Shown: one piece after another, positions 35,470 through 47,204 of the stretch
How the letters are laid out: the number at the start of each line of letters is the position of its first letter
Position numbering within the stretch: the stretch's first letter is position 1
Source: Takakia lepidozioides
Taxonomy: Eukaryota; Streptophyta; Takakiopsida; Takakiales; Takakiaceae
NCBI GenBank assembly: GCA_030704615.1
Contig: CM060732.1
Span: forward strand, 43,939,053-44,003,052
DNA length: 64,000 nucleotides
Direction: 5' to 3'
The notes under the pieces: model-generated
What the model was told of the DNA's origin: nothing
The model's database searches: none
What the model saw: only the letters and a program-made list of their open reading frames with translations
Made by a program: the position numbers and the translations under genes

Positions 35470-36096
35470 ATTTTTGAATAATTGGGAGTTTAAGGCGTAG
35501 ATATACGCCAGGCAGCGGGTCCCATGCACGGACGTCGGGCGCCCCCGCGACCACCCCCGAGAGTCCGGGTCTGCTCGCCGCAGCCGGGGACTTAGAATTT
35601 TTTGCGGGAAAACTCGTCCATCAAAAAGAGGGTCATTAATACACATGCAGCGCCAGCCGGAACCATCATTAATGCACATTTGGCGTAGCCAAAGGTGAAC
35701 TCACAACCTCATAGGTACCACTCAATGCGCCCAACCACCACACTACCCGTTGTTTGCTACTATCCCAACATTTTTTTTATGTCTTAACCTAGAAAATAGC
35801 CGCAGTCAGCCCCGATGCCGACTAGGGTCATGGCCTACGGACCCTACTTTGCGGCAGACCATACCTGGTGGCAGACCCATCCTCACGGCAGACCCACCCG
35901 GGCCGAGTCTCGCCTAGGGTCAGGGCCTACGGGCCCTACCTCGCGGCAGACCATACCTGGCGGCAGACCCATCCTTGCGGCAGACCCACCTGGGCCGGAT
36001 CATGGGTTGTCGTGGCAAGGCCACCCATGGCGCCCGACATCTGGGCATGGGGCCCACTGCCTGCACACACGTGAGCCTTAAACTCCCAATTATTCA
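35470..36096. mobile_element. Foldback (long inverted repeat) element with an internal tandem
   Basis: TTGAATAATTGGGAGTTTAA at about 35475 is matched by its reverse complement at about 36078-36094. The homology goes on inwards, including GGGTCCCATGC/GCATGGGGCCC and GTCGGGCGCC/GGCGCCCGAC. Inside, a roughly 100-bp unit (GGGTCATGGCCTACGGACC... CGGCAGACCCACC) is repeated twice at about 35825-36000. No transposase is present, so it would be non-autonomous. Confidence 0.6.
35686..35745 (-). repeat. tRNA-like SINE head
   Basis: On the minus strand a GTGGTGGTTGGGCGC stretch (A-box-like) is followed by GGTTGTGAGTTCACC (B-box-like). There is no matching acceptor stem, so it is tRNA-derived and not a tRNA gene. 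Confidence 0.4.
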
Positions 36097-36099
36097 ACA

Positions 36100-39000
36100 A
36101 TGAGAAGCAGAAAAAAAACCTAAAAATGAAAAACCTAAAACTTTTGTTCCATTAATTTCAAATTGTGTTTTCCTATACAGTACTCGTGTTTTTTTTTCCT
36201 AATTTCTGTAAAACCGAACAAATTTTGGGACGTGCAAAGGTTTGATCCCATAATTTTTACCACCCAAGATCGATGCTCTATACCATGAAGTCAGCGCCAA
36301 TCATCATTGAATAATAAACCATTCTAAAATTTGTATATTATAGGTTTTGTTCCACTATTTTTTTTTTCATGAAACAAATGCTTAAATTCAGCAAAAAGTT
36401 CAATCCTAGAATATCAAGTCCATGCTAATTATTAAGCATCATTGAATATGAGTCTATATATCATAATTTTTGTTCCACTAATGGTTTTTATGAAACTACT
36501 GCTTATTTCTGCAAATGTAGCAGGATTTGACCCCAAAATCATTTGGATGACACATATTGTGTTAGCTAGTGGAGGTTCTTAGCGTGGATATTATCTAGTG
36601 TAGGTATTATCTGGTGTAGGTACATCAGGATCCTCGCTCATTTCAGCACTGATGTGTGGTCTCCTCTTAAAGGAGGAGCCAATAAACAAATAGTTCATCG
36701 CCCAATGGCTCCTCCTCTTATTGAAAAACTATTTTATTTCTTGGTAGTTGTGTGTTGGCAAGAGGTGGAGGTGAAGACATTGAGACTGATGGAAGGGAGT
36801 TTGACAGCAACCCTGAATGTCTAGTCACTTGGTTGTTTTCTGATTCATGCTACAGCTGACTGACAGTATATCAATGTCACAAGTCATTGCCTTCACTACC
36901 CTAGGCCCTGCATTAGAAGGGTTTCCTTTTTATGGCAGCATTTGCTCTGGGATCTTTCTGTAGATAATTGTTGGATAGTCATGTCTCAGATAGACGAGTA
37001 TGAGCATATCAGATAGTGGAGTGGCTAGTTGAACTTCTCTCATAAAAGAAGCAGTTTTCACTTAAGGTTGAGTGTATGTCATTGGGTGATAAGAATGTCA
37101 GTGGTCATTGAGTGCTGTTGTGTAGCCATCTTCCCAGGGTGTCATCCTTTTGGGTTCCACTGTGAGCATTGTTATTAGTTGGGTTTATGCTAGCATTAAG
37201 GTCATGATAATCATCCTCATTTCACGCAGTTAACTAAATAGACAAAGACAGCTTTGTGCTTGGAATTAGGGCATATGAACACATTTCGTCTTATCTTCCT
37301 ATTGATGATAGCTAGGGTATAATTTGATAATTAAAGTGTAGGTCGAATGCAAGTGTCGAGGGAAACACGGAAGGCATGTAAAATAAGACAATGATGCTAG
37401 GGTTGTGGGGTGTTTGGTCACGAATAGGGCGATTTTTCATTCAGGCAGGATAAAATTACGTTTTTTTTCTTACAGGTGGATGACGACTGGAAGGATGTTG
37501 GGGAATGAAAAATGGGAATGAAATAATGATTTTTTTTAATTGCAGGTGGATGACGAGATGGAAAGATGTGGGAAGTGAACAAGGGATGAAATGATCATTT
37601 TTCATTAACAAGTGAGATGAAAGAGAAGAATTTGCATCAAACAGTTGGCATGGATAAGAGGGAACAGCAGTGAAGACAAAATACAACATGCTATTTATTA
37701 AGTGATAAATTACCAGTCGGTAATGAAGCGATAGGGTTGGGTCCACGTATCTTAGTATATATTTTTGTACTATAAGTCAAAGGTAGTCACATGGCGCAGA
37801 GGGGGATAACACCCGGTGGCCATTGGAATTCTAGTAATATTTGTCTCTTATATTTTATATCATAGTTAGTCATACAGCCAGGTTCAGTGGAAGTGACGGC
37901 GAGCATTAAATAACTTAGAAGCTTGCTTTATCTTTATAAGCAAAGACACAAGACATACTCGCTCTCTCTGTTTGGTATGCACTTGGGAAAGAAGGAAGCT
38001 CGAGTTATGTAAGTAAAGGTATCAAACAAGCTATGCTTTTATCAAAGGTTGATCAAGTGAATGGTGTGATGTTTGAAAAGTGTAGTGTTTGAGTTAAATG
38101 AGTTATTTTCATGCAGAAGTAGCCATGATAACAAACAATCAGTAGTCTGATCTTAGAGTAAACATAAACTTAAACAAAATGATGGAGTTTAGCATCTATT
38201 CACTACATCATAAGACAGAAGATCGTGGACAAGCGACTCGATAGAAAGAGGATGTAGTAAATATTATCTGGAAAGTAGTTGGACCAGAAGTCTTTGGATT
38301 CCAAAGGGCACATATCTACATGCAACTCTGACTAAGGGAAGCTTGGTGGTCAGAACTGTCAACAATGAAGGTGGACCATGGAGAAGTGGACTGGGAAAAT
38401 GTCAGTTGAAGGCCAATGAATCCAACCGAGGATGATGTCTCTCTTGAACAACGACACAGTAGATGTCTTGCAAGTAGTTGTCTTGTATACCCCTATCTTT
38501 TGGCTTTCTCTTCCGCTACAGTTATAAAAGTAGGTGGTGATCTAACGGATGAAGTGACATGGGTATTAGGCTCCCTCTATTTTTTACTTACAAAAGACTC
38601 ATGTGATGCATTTCATAACTGCATAAAGCTCAACAAATTTACATTGGAATGGTAAAGGTCATGCCCCACAAACAAAGTGAGCAAAAGATAATGAGTGCAT
38701 GATAAGATATGAGAGTGTCGGACGGGCATTAGAAAGTGGAAGATACTTTGCATTATGAAATTGCCATGAGACTAGGTATTTATCACTGGAAACGGGAGCT
38801 TGAGGGTTAATGTATGCAGCGTAGGTTCACATACCTCTAATCATACTATTAACCTAAGCGTATAACTTGTGGAGCCCATTTCTTTTCACACCACAACATG
38901 TTGAGTATATAGATGTTTATCGAGTTAAATTATTTTTAAGCACAAAAAAATAATAGCATTATTATTGAGCATGAATATTATTTTACATTAAAAAATTACT

Positions 39001-39220
39001 ACCATTGCTAAGGTTGCACACTGACGTGACGTTCGGTCGTGGCATGTTATGTCGGATCTGACCATGGTTGGACAAAGTGGCGTGAAAAATTGACTTTTGG
39101 TTGTGTAATGTTTTTTAAAATTGAACAATTACATTGCAGAGTTTTTCATAATACCACATAAACTGCCATGTCATATTTGGTGCTCCGAAATTTTAAGAAA
39201 TATCTTTAAAAAAAATTCAG
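36100..39220. other. AT-rich intergenic stretch without recognised genes
   Basis: No domain-bearing frame was seen on either strand. Near 36240-36310 a weak tRNA-like stretch (GGTTTGATCCCATAA on plus) may be another SINE relic. Short frames at 37456-37746 and 38416-38655 have no features that support coding. Confidence 0.4.
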
Positions 39221-39221
39221 A

Positions 39222-39985
39222 TCGATGAATCTAGCGGTCCCAAAAAATTTAAAAATAATTTAATAAATCGGGACCGCCAGCTCTGACGGTGTCAAATTTT
39301 CAAAACAATATAAAATAAATCGAGAGTGTCAGCACTAGCGGTCCCAATTTTCAAGAAGACATTTAATAAATTCAGGACCGCCAGTTCTATTGGTCCTAAT
39401 TTTAACCAAAAAATTCAATAAATATGGATCATCAGCTTAGACAATCCCAATTTTTGAAAAAACATCGAGACCAACAGATCTGACGGTCCCATACAGCTTT
39501 GGCGATTTTGATTTTTACATAATATATAATACAACATAACCGCCAGCTCTGGTAGTCCCAATTTTTTTGAATGAGATATTTAATCAAATGGAACTGTCGG
39601 CTCTGACACTCTTGAGTTTTTTTTTTTTTGCCAGATACATTGGGATTGGTTTTTCTTTTTTTTTGTCTTTTCTATGTTTAAAATCGGAACTGCTAGAACT
39701 GGCATTCCGCTCGATTTTTATATTCATTTTTTTTCTACATAAAATCGAGATTACTAGCTGCTGGTGGTCCCCGATTTTATTGAAAAAATAAACGTGATGA
39801 TCCTGATTTATTGAAGAAACAAATGGACCACCAACTCTAACGATCTCAATTTTTATTTATTTTTAACAATTTAGACCCGGATCTGGTAGTTCTGATTTTA
39901 ATTTGTTTTTACAATAAATTTGAGAGTATGGTCTGGCAGTCCTCAGTTAATTTTCTTAAAAAAATAATTGGGACCGCCAATTAAC
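39222..39985. repeat. Palindrome array 1 (GGGACCGCCAG...CTGACGGTCCC type)
   Basis: About ten diverged units of an imperfect palindrome (ACCGCCAGnTCTGGCGGTCC core) separated by AT-rich spacers, spaced roughly every 60-80 bp. Such arrays are typical of subterminal regions of plant CACTA transposons. The units differ in sequence from those of arrays 2 and 3. Confidence 0.6.
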
Positions 39986-40599
39986 ATTCTAGAAAGTCCA
40001 ACTAATTGCTTTTTCATTGAAACCTACAACTTGGTCTATTATTTTAGCTTGTAACCTATACTAGAAAATTGAATAATGTCGGTTATCATGAACATGGACC
40101 CATTAATCATAATGATTAAAATCCTAATGAGGTCTGGATGAATGGTGGACGAAAACATTCATCCGGACCTACATCTTCCACCACCTGCTCTCTATCCCAC
40201 TACCTCTACAGGTGCAGCATCGACGTCTAAAGTCATGCAGCCCCGCAACTCTAGTGACTCATAAGGTGAGTGTTTATGTATTTATTAAAAAATTATTATT
40301 TTGCTCCGTGTTTTGTTTTTTTTTCCTCCCCCTCTCTTTCTAAGAGGAGGAGATCTGCGCGTGAGTATCTCAATGTTTATAGGAAAATATTTCAGTTAAT
40401 GAATTGGTGATGTTTTTTTCTACATTCATACTTTTTCACTGAGTTGGTAATTCTTTTTTATGCAAATATGGCGTGTAAAGTGCAAATATGCAGTCTTTCA
40501 ATCAGTATTGGCAACACTAGACCCTAACTAATTGCAGCAACAACATCTTTCATAATCTGTCAAATAAAGTTTACTAGTAGTGTGAAATTGGCCAATAAA

Positions 40600-40875
40600 C
40601 AACTAGTTTTTATATATGACTGATCCAAGTGTCAATCTAGAGGTCAAGATATTTGTTGGCCCCTGGACAGGGTTTATCTTCACGGCGAACGCACGGTGAG
40701 GCTCATCTCTCGAGTTGAGCCTACCGTGTTGGCTATGGCGCGCGTAGTGCAGATTCCCCATAGCTTTTGGGGTGTGTTTGGCTTGACTCATAATGTATGA
40801 GTGACGGTGTCTAGTTTTTATTATCACTCGAGAGATATGACTATCTAGCTTTGTAGTGCTATGCTAGATAGATTC
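40600..40875 (+). mobile_element. Relic of the 5' end of a methyltransferase-element relative, with the structured leader
   Basis: Aligns by eye with 5030-5360 of the 12-kb element: CCTGG then TTATCTTCACG, GGCTCATC..CTCGAGTTGAGCCT, CCCCATAGCTT..GGGGTG, GAGTGA.GGT and TATCACTCGAGA in the same order. It includes both the terminal-repeat part and the adjoining leader, so it derives from a 5' end and not from a solo LTR. All the pairings of the leader fold persist (40692-40705 with 40716-40728; loop 40706-40715 with 40826-40835; 40841-40849 with 40863-40871). Confidence 0.78.
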
Positions 40876-40974
40876 TTTGTTTTAACACTATGTCTTAAAA
40901 TAAGGTTTGAAGCATGACTGACAGCCAGACCCGGTTATCAGCGTCACGTCCGCCAGTGAGCGTCAGACAAAATT

Positions 40975-42050
40975 GACGGTCGCATTGGCGGTCGTCTAAT
41001 TTAAAAAAGAAAAATAGCGACATCCGTATTGGCGATCACATAATTTTGAAGAAAAAAAAAAAAAAAAAAAAAAACCGCCAAAATTGGCGGTCACTTAATT
41101 TCAATAATATATAAAAAAAACAAACGACCGCCATAATATGGTGGTCGCTTTATTTTTCAAATATATTAAAAAAACCAGTGACCGCCATAATATGGCGGTC
41201 GCTTTATTTTTAAAATATTAAAAAAAAACCAACGACCGCCATAATATGGCGGTCGCTATATTTTAAATATATTTAAAAAAACCAGGAACTACCATAATAT
41301 GGCGGTCGCTTTATTTTAAATATATATATATATATAACCAGCGACTGCCATAATATGGCGGTCGCTTTATTATTAAATATTAAAATATTTTAATTTCAGA
41401 CAATACAGCGACCGCCTGTAATGGCGATCGCATTTATTTTTTATTTCTTTAAATAGAGCGACCACCATTATTGGCGGTCGCTTTTGTTTTTGTTTTTTAA
41501 AAATAGAGCTTGTATATTTTTAATTTTTGAAAATGCAGCGACCGCCAGTAATGGCGATCGCTTTTATTTTTTATTTTTTTAAATAAAGCGACCGCTAGTA
41601 TTGGTGGTCATTTTTTTAATTTTTTTTAAAGACTGACCGCCATTACTGGCGGACGCTTGTATATTTTTAATTTCTGAAAATGCAACGACCGCAAGTATTG
41701 GCGGTCATTTTTTTTATTTTAAAAATTTACGATGGCCATTACTGGCGGTCGCTTGTATATTTTTAATTTCTGAAAGTGTTGTGATTGCCAGTAATGGCGG
41801 TTGCTCTTATTTTTTATATTTTAAACCGTTAATGGTGGTCGCTTGTATATTTTTAATTTCTGAAAATGCTGTGACTGCCAGTAATGGGAGTCTGTTTTTT
41901 TTTGTTTTTTTTTTAATAGAGCGACCACCGTTACTGGCGGTCGTTTTCATTGTTTAATTTGTTAAATAGTGACCGCCATTACTAGCGGTCGTTTTTTTGT
42001 TGTTTTTTTAAAATGTTGTGACCGCCATGGTGGCGGTCGCTTCTAGAAGG
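40975..42050. repeat. Palindrome array 2 (GCGACCGCCA...TGGCGGTCGC type)
   Basis: About twenty units of a near-perfect palindrome with a 2-8 bp centre (often TAATA), each separated by 25-40 bp of A/T, roughly every 50 bp. The left part (41070-41400) is the most regular. A 24-A run lies at about 41050. Confidence 0.85.
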
Positions 42051-42078
42051 TGTGCATTACGCGTCGACTGAGGAATGA

Positions 42079-42081
<3 letters not shown>

Positions 42082-42110
<29 letters not shown>
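42082..42110 (+). repeat. Poly-G run
   Basis: A run of 29 or so G residues after AATGAGGA. It may form a G-quadruplex or may be a sequencing or assembly artefact. Confidence 0.85.
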
Positions 42111-42113
<3 letters not shown>

Positions 42114-42510
42114 ATAAGCCAAGGGAGGCTCATTCTCCCATCACTTCCTCTCTACACAACTTATGTGTGCGTGGCATGTAACTATTCCACGACACGTAGT
42201 CACGTGGAGAAGGAGGCCATTGGCTGGGGGGGATTTTTTTTCCGCGCGATTTCTGTGAAGTCGTTGCAGAATGCTCCTATAGCCCCTCCTCTGGCTTCCG
42301 AGAACATTTCATTCTACAAAATTAGCTTTTAATAACTATTATGGCACTTATTCAAACCCGTTTCGTGTTAAGGGTTTAGGATCAATTATAATTTTCGATC
42401 GAGATCGCAATTCTTTAGTACTTAGTCATTTCCACGTTTGCTTCAGTAGTGTTTATTTTTCCGTTACTTATTAGTAAACGTCGTTTAGGGTTGCTCCGAT
42501 TGTTACAAAA

Positions 42511-43540
42511 TGGCAGAGGGCCAAGACGATGAGCGTCATGGAAGAGATGACCCCTATGAACATGGACCGCCCCTTAAGAAAATCAAATGATCAAGGCATG
42601 ACTTGAATTGGGAAGTACATGATGACCCTAGCATACTAGCAGAAGAGGGATATGAGGATTTTCCGGAATAGTTCAAGTGGCCGAGCACGAGAGGCAAAAA
42701 ATTCGTGAAATGGTGTCACATCAATCAATTGTGGCCTAGACTTAGGCATGTGGTGCAAACCAGAAACAATTGCGTGGACTCCAGGTCTTGCATGAACTTG
42801 CATTTCCAGCATATGGCGACTGAGGTGCATTGCACATTGTAAGGTGAACCACTCTTAAAGGGCTAAATCCCGTACACATTGGCAACCATGTTGTACGTGG
42901 AGGTGATACTGTTGCGTCCAATGAATTGGCAAACTGCTAGTAGGAGGAACGCAACGATGCAATATCATTTCGTCGACATCCCGAACACGTTTGGAACACC
43001 CCCGGCTACGATATTGGGCATGCAGCGAGGGGCACCGGATCCCAAGGCTATGATATGGCATGCCCGAGCACCGTTGTTTTTGTGTAACAAGTATCTGGAA
43101 CGTTAGAGGATGAACTGGTGGAAACAAAACAGCGAGTCCGAACCCTACAGGAACTTGTGGAATGGCAAAGACTGCGTATAGCCGAGTTGGAGGTTACATT
43201 GCAAAACACGCCTCGAAACAATGAAGACACTGTCCCCAATGACGTTTGAACGAATGACGTGGATATGTCCGCGGAGTTTACAATGTCAGATCACAGTATT
43301 GACCGCATCATTGCTGGAATTACGGACGTCCTTTGACCCTCACCACGTCGTGAGATTCTGCAAGAAAGTCAACTTTCACCGCAAAGTATGTGGATGCTGA
43401 CCAGAATTGATCACATGTCATTGGGCCCCTCATTAACCATGAGATCACGGTCCCAAGCTCTCCGTATTGGCAGTGCAAATCAGGCCACAACATCACATCT
43501 CTTGTCCCCGGATAGTGACGACGAGGATTCGAATGAGTAG
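42511..43540 (+). pseudogene. Degenerate transposon-borne gene with coiled-coil and acidic tail
   Basis: Begins MAEGQDDERHGRDDPYEHGP, stops, and resumes in pieces: WPSTRGKKFVKWCHINQLWP, then the frame 42879-43106 (MNWQTASRRNAT, FVDIPNTFGTPPATILGMQ). It goes on in another frame from about 43088 with TLEDELVETKQRVRTLQELV, AELEVTLQNT and SLTMRSRSQALRIG, closing with SPDSDDEDSNE and TAG at 43538-43540. Two in-frame TGA codons interrupt the last part. The heptad spacing of Leu and Val suggests a coiled coil. It lies between palindrome arrays 2 and 3, so it may be the internal gene of that element. No family was recognised. Confidence 0.5.
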
Positions 43541-43989
43541 CAACGTAGTACATAGACAATGTGGATTTTTGTTATACCTTGAATTTTTGGAACATACTGA
43601 AAGCACTCCGTCAATTTTGTATATGCACCAATTTTGTTAATACACATGTGCGGGACTTGCAATTTTCAATTGCATGAGCAGCGTAACGCGTTTTCTTCCG
43701 GTTTTGCACTCATGTGATGGGGAAGAAGTGGATCACCCTCAAATTTACAATGGTATAATATTTGGTCATGACGTGTATGTGGGTATCTGCAATGAACTCC
43801 GAAAGATGGATAACAAGGAAAATAGATGTTAACCAATAAGTTATAATGAGTTACGAATGCTCGTCTTCTTGACAAATTTCGCCTACTCTCGTATTTCATA
43901 ATCATGTCGAAAATTCGATCTACGTATGAAGAACATACCCACAAAGTTAACGAAGCACAATATAATTTCGATTGATCTCATATTACTCT

Positions 43990-46935
43990 GGGACCTGTCA
44001 GATGGTATATTGGACATACTGGCCAAGTTTCGAAGTGAATAAAAATCATTTAGATGGGCAATCATCCATTCGCCCATTGGACAAATTTCGTTTCATCTCA
44101 TATTACTCTAGGTCCACTTAAAATCGTTTGGATGGGCAACCATCCGTTCAGCCATCGAATGAATTTTGATTGATCTCATATTAGTCTGGGACCTGAGAGA
44201 GAGTGTACCGAATGTACTCACAAAGTTTAAAAGCAAACAAAAATGATTTGGATGGACAACCATCCGTTCAACTGTTGCATGAATTCCGTTTGATGTGCTA
44301 TTACTCTGGGACTTATTGGATGGTGTTTCGCGTGCACATGATTTTTCTTTCATTCTATTTTTTAACCATGTGTCTAATGATGGCATATGCAACGTGCGTG
44401 CCAAATTTCATAGTGAACAAAAGTCATTTGGACCCAAAACCACAGTTTCTTCCCTAATTTGCACTCCAAACTAGAACGTTTTTTTTTTTTTAAATCATTT
44501 TTGTTTGGTCCAAATTTTTGTAGGGATTTAGCGGTGGGAAAGTTGAAGCTAGAAAACAAGATTGAGCCAAAAATAAAATTGTTAGGTAGCAGAAAACCCC
44601 AATCAAAGACAATGTAGACTTGTTTATTTGCTTGAAATTCATTTAAACTCAATTTAATTGTAAATTGATGGAAGGGCGAGGGCGTGGTTGGGGAGGTAAA
44701 TGTTTGTTTCTTCTATTGGTTCTCCGCATATGTGTTGCACACATATTCAAGCACATGCGGACAAAAGATGGGCCTCAACCTCATCCGTTCAATGGGTACA
44801 TTGACTGTTCACCCATGACATGATTTTTTTTTCGCAATGAACAAAATTGGATGACACATGAACGCCTCATTCGCCCATTGAATGAATTTCAATTGATCTC
44901 ATATTACTCTGGGACCTGTAAGATGGTACATTGGACATACACGCCAAGTCTCGAAGAACGAAAATCATTTGGATAGGCAACCATCTGTTGGCCCATTTGA
45001 TTAATTTCGTTTCATCTCACATTACTTTGAGACCTCTTAGATGGTACATTGAGCACACTGACAAAGTCTGAAAGCGAACCAAAATCGTTCGGATGGGCAA
45101 TCCCTAATTTGCACTCCAAACTTGATTTGTCTTTCTACTAAATGTACTCTTCACAAAAGAGTTCTGCAATAATGAACGAAGAGAACACTTTTAGAAATTT
45201 TTATTTTTGTTTGGTCCAAATTTTTGTAGCGGGTGAGAGGGTTGAAGCCAGAGAACAAGATTGAGCCAAAAATAAAACCGTTACGTCGTAGAAAACCCCA
45301 ATGTAAACCTATTTATTTGCTTGAAATTCATTTAAACACAATTTAATTGCAAATTGGTGGAAGGGCGAGGGCGTGATTGGGGAGGCAAATGTTTGTTGTT
45401 TTTCTTGTTTCTCCGCACATGTATTGCGCACACATTTAAGCACATGCGGGCAAAAGATGGGCCTCAACCTCATCTGTTCAATGGGTGTATTGGCCGTTCA
45501 CCCATGACAAGATTTTTTTTTTTTTGTAGTAAGCAAAATTGGATGACACGTAAACGCCTCATTGGCCCATTGAACGAATTTCGATTGATCTCATATTACT
45601 CTTGGACTTGTCAGATGGTACATTGGACATACTGGCCAAATCTCGAAACGAACGAAAATCATTTGGATAGGCAACCATCCGTTGGCCCATTGGACGAATT
45701 TCGTTTCATCTCTGGGATCTTGGATGGTACATTGAGCACACTAGCAAACTCTGAAAGTGAACCAAAATCGTTCGGATGGGCAACCATCCGTTCAGCCATC
45801 AAATGAATTTCGATTGATCTCATATTAGTCCAGATTGAGCCAAAAATAAAATCGTTACGTAGCAGAAAACCCCAATCAAAGACAGTGTAAACGTATTTAT
45901 TTGCTTGAAATTTATTTAAACACAATTTAATTGTAAACTGGTGGAAAGGCGAGACGTGGTTGGGGAGACAAATGTTTGTTGCTTCTCTTGTTTCTCCGCA
46001 CATGCGTTGCACACATATTCAAGCACGTGCGGGCAAAAGATGGATCTCAACCTCATCCGTTCAACGGATGCAGTACCCGTTCACCAATGACATGATTTCT
46101 TTATCGCAATGAACAAACGTGGATGAGAAGCGAACGCCTCATTGGCCCATTGAACGAATTTCGATTGATCTCATATTACTCTGGGACCTGTCAGATGGTA
46201 CATTGGACATACTGACCAAGTCTCGAAACGAACGAAAATCATTTGGATGGGCAACCCTCCGTTGGCCCATTAGACGAATTTCGTTTCATCTCATATTACT
46301 ATGGGACCTCTTAGGTGGTACATTGAACACACTGACAAAGTCTGAAAGCGAACCAAAATCCTTTGGATGGGCAATCATCTGTTCAACCATCGAATGAATT
46401 TCGTTTCATCTCATATTAGTCCGGGACCTGATCATGATATATTGAACATAGTGGCAAAGTTTGAAAGCAAACAAAAATCATTTGGATGGTCAACCATTCG
46501 ACCGCCATTTTTTGTCGCAATGAGCAAAACTTCATGATAGGTGAACGCACCGTTGGCCCATTGAACGAATTTCGTTTTATTTTATATTACTCTGGAACCT
46601 GTGAGACGGTATACTGAAGACGCTGCGGAAGTGTCGAATCAAACAAAAATCATTTGGATGGGCATCCATCCGTTGGCCCATCAAACAAATTTCGTTTTAT
46701 TTCATATTACACTGGGACCCGTCTTATGGTATGTTAAAATACTGGCAAAGTTTGAAAGCAAACCAAACTCATCTGGATGGGCAACCGTCCGTTGGGCCAT
46801 TGAACGAATTTCGATTGACATCATACTCGTACGGGACTTGTGAGACGGCGTACTGAACATACTGGCAAAGTTTGAAAAGAAACAAAAATCATTATGATGG
46901 TCAACCATCCGTTGTCCTGTCAAATGAATTTCGTT
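43990..46935. repeat. Minisatellite of about 120 bp arranged in higher-order blocks
   Basis: A unit with CATTTGGATGGGCAACCATCCGTT, then GCCCATTGAACGAATTTCG, TCATATTACTCTGGGACCTG and ACATACTGGC recurs about a dozen times. Groups of units are joined by a longer block (GATTGAGCCAAAAATAAAAT...TTTGCTTGAAATTCATTTAA...GGGCCTCAACCTCATC) that appears three times, starting near 44561, 45259 and 45834. Confidence 0.85.
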
Positions 46936-46944
46936 TCATTTCGT

Positions 46945-47120
46945 ATAGGGGGGTGTGCTTTAATTGCGGGAAAACTAGGCACATGGCCAAAAAGTGCCCG
47001 AAACCCCAACAGTTGAACATGATAACGGCGACTACGGAGCTTTCCGAAGACTCCATCAACCGCTTGGTGGAGGCAGTGGTCGCCAAGACTTTGCAAGGTA
47101 GGCGACTACACGTGTGAGCT
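46945..47120 (+). pseudogene. CCHC zinc-knuckle exon-like fragment
   Basis: Follows the last minisatellite unit. The frame reads VCFNCGKTRHMAKKCPKPQQ (CX2CX4HX4C) and then TTELSEDSINRLVEAVVAK, ending at a CAAG/GTAGGC donor-like site at 47097. This looks like a nucleocapsid or captured zinc-knuckle exon. No partner domain is present nearby. Confidence 0.55.
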
Positions 47121-47204
47121 GTTCCAGAAGGCTGGAGCATCACGTAGCGGAAGCGGCTTCATGTTCATAAGTAAAATTTTTTTTGGAATTAACGTGTCGT
47201 TGTT

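Noticed and set aside
35329-35679. Minus-strand frame of 116 codons
   Set aside because: It spans AT-rich repeats and one arm of the foldback element. The composition follows the repeat, not a protein family.
42075-42332. 85-codon frame starting with a poly-Gly stretch
   Set aside because: It is created by the G run at 42082-42110 and has no other support.
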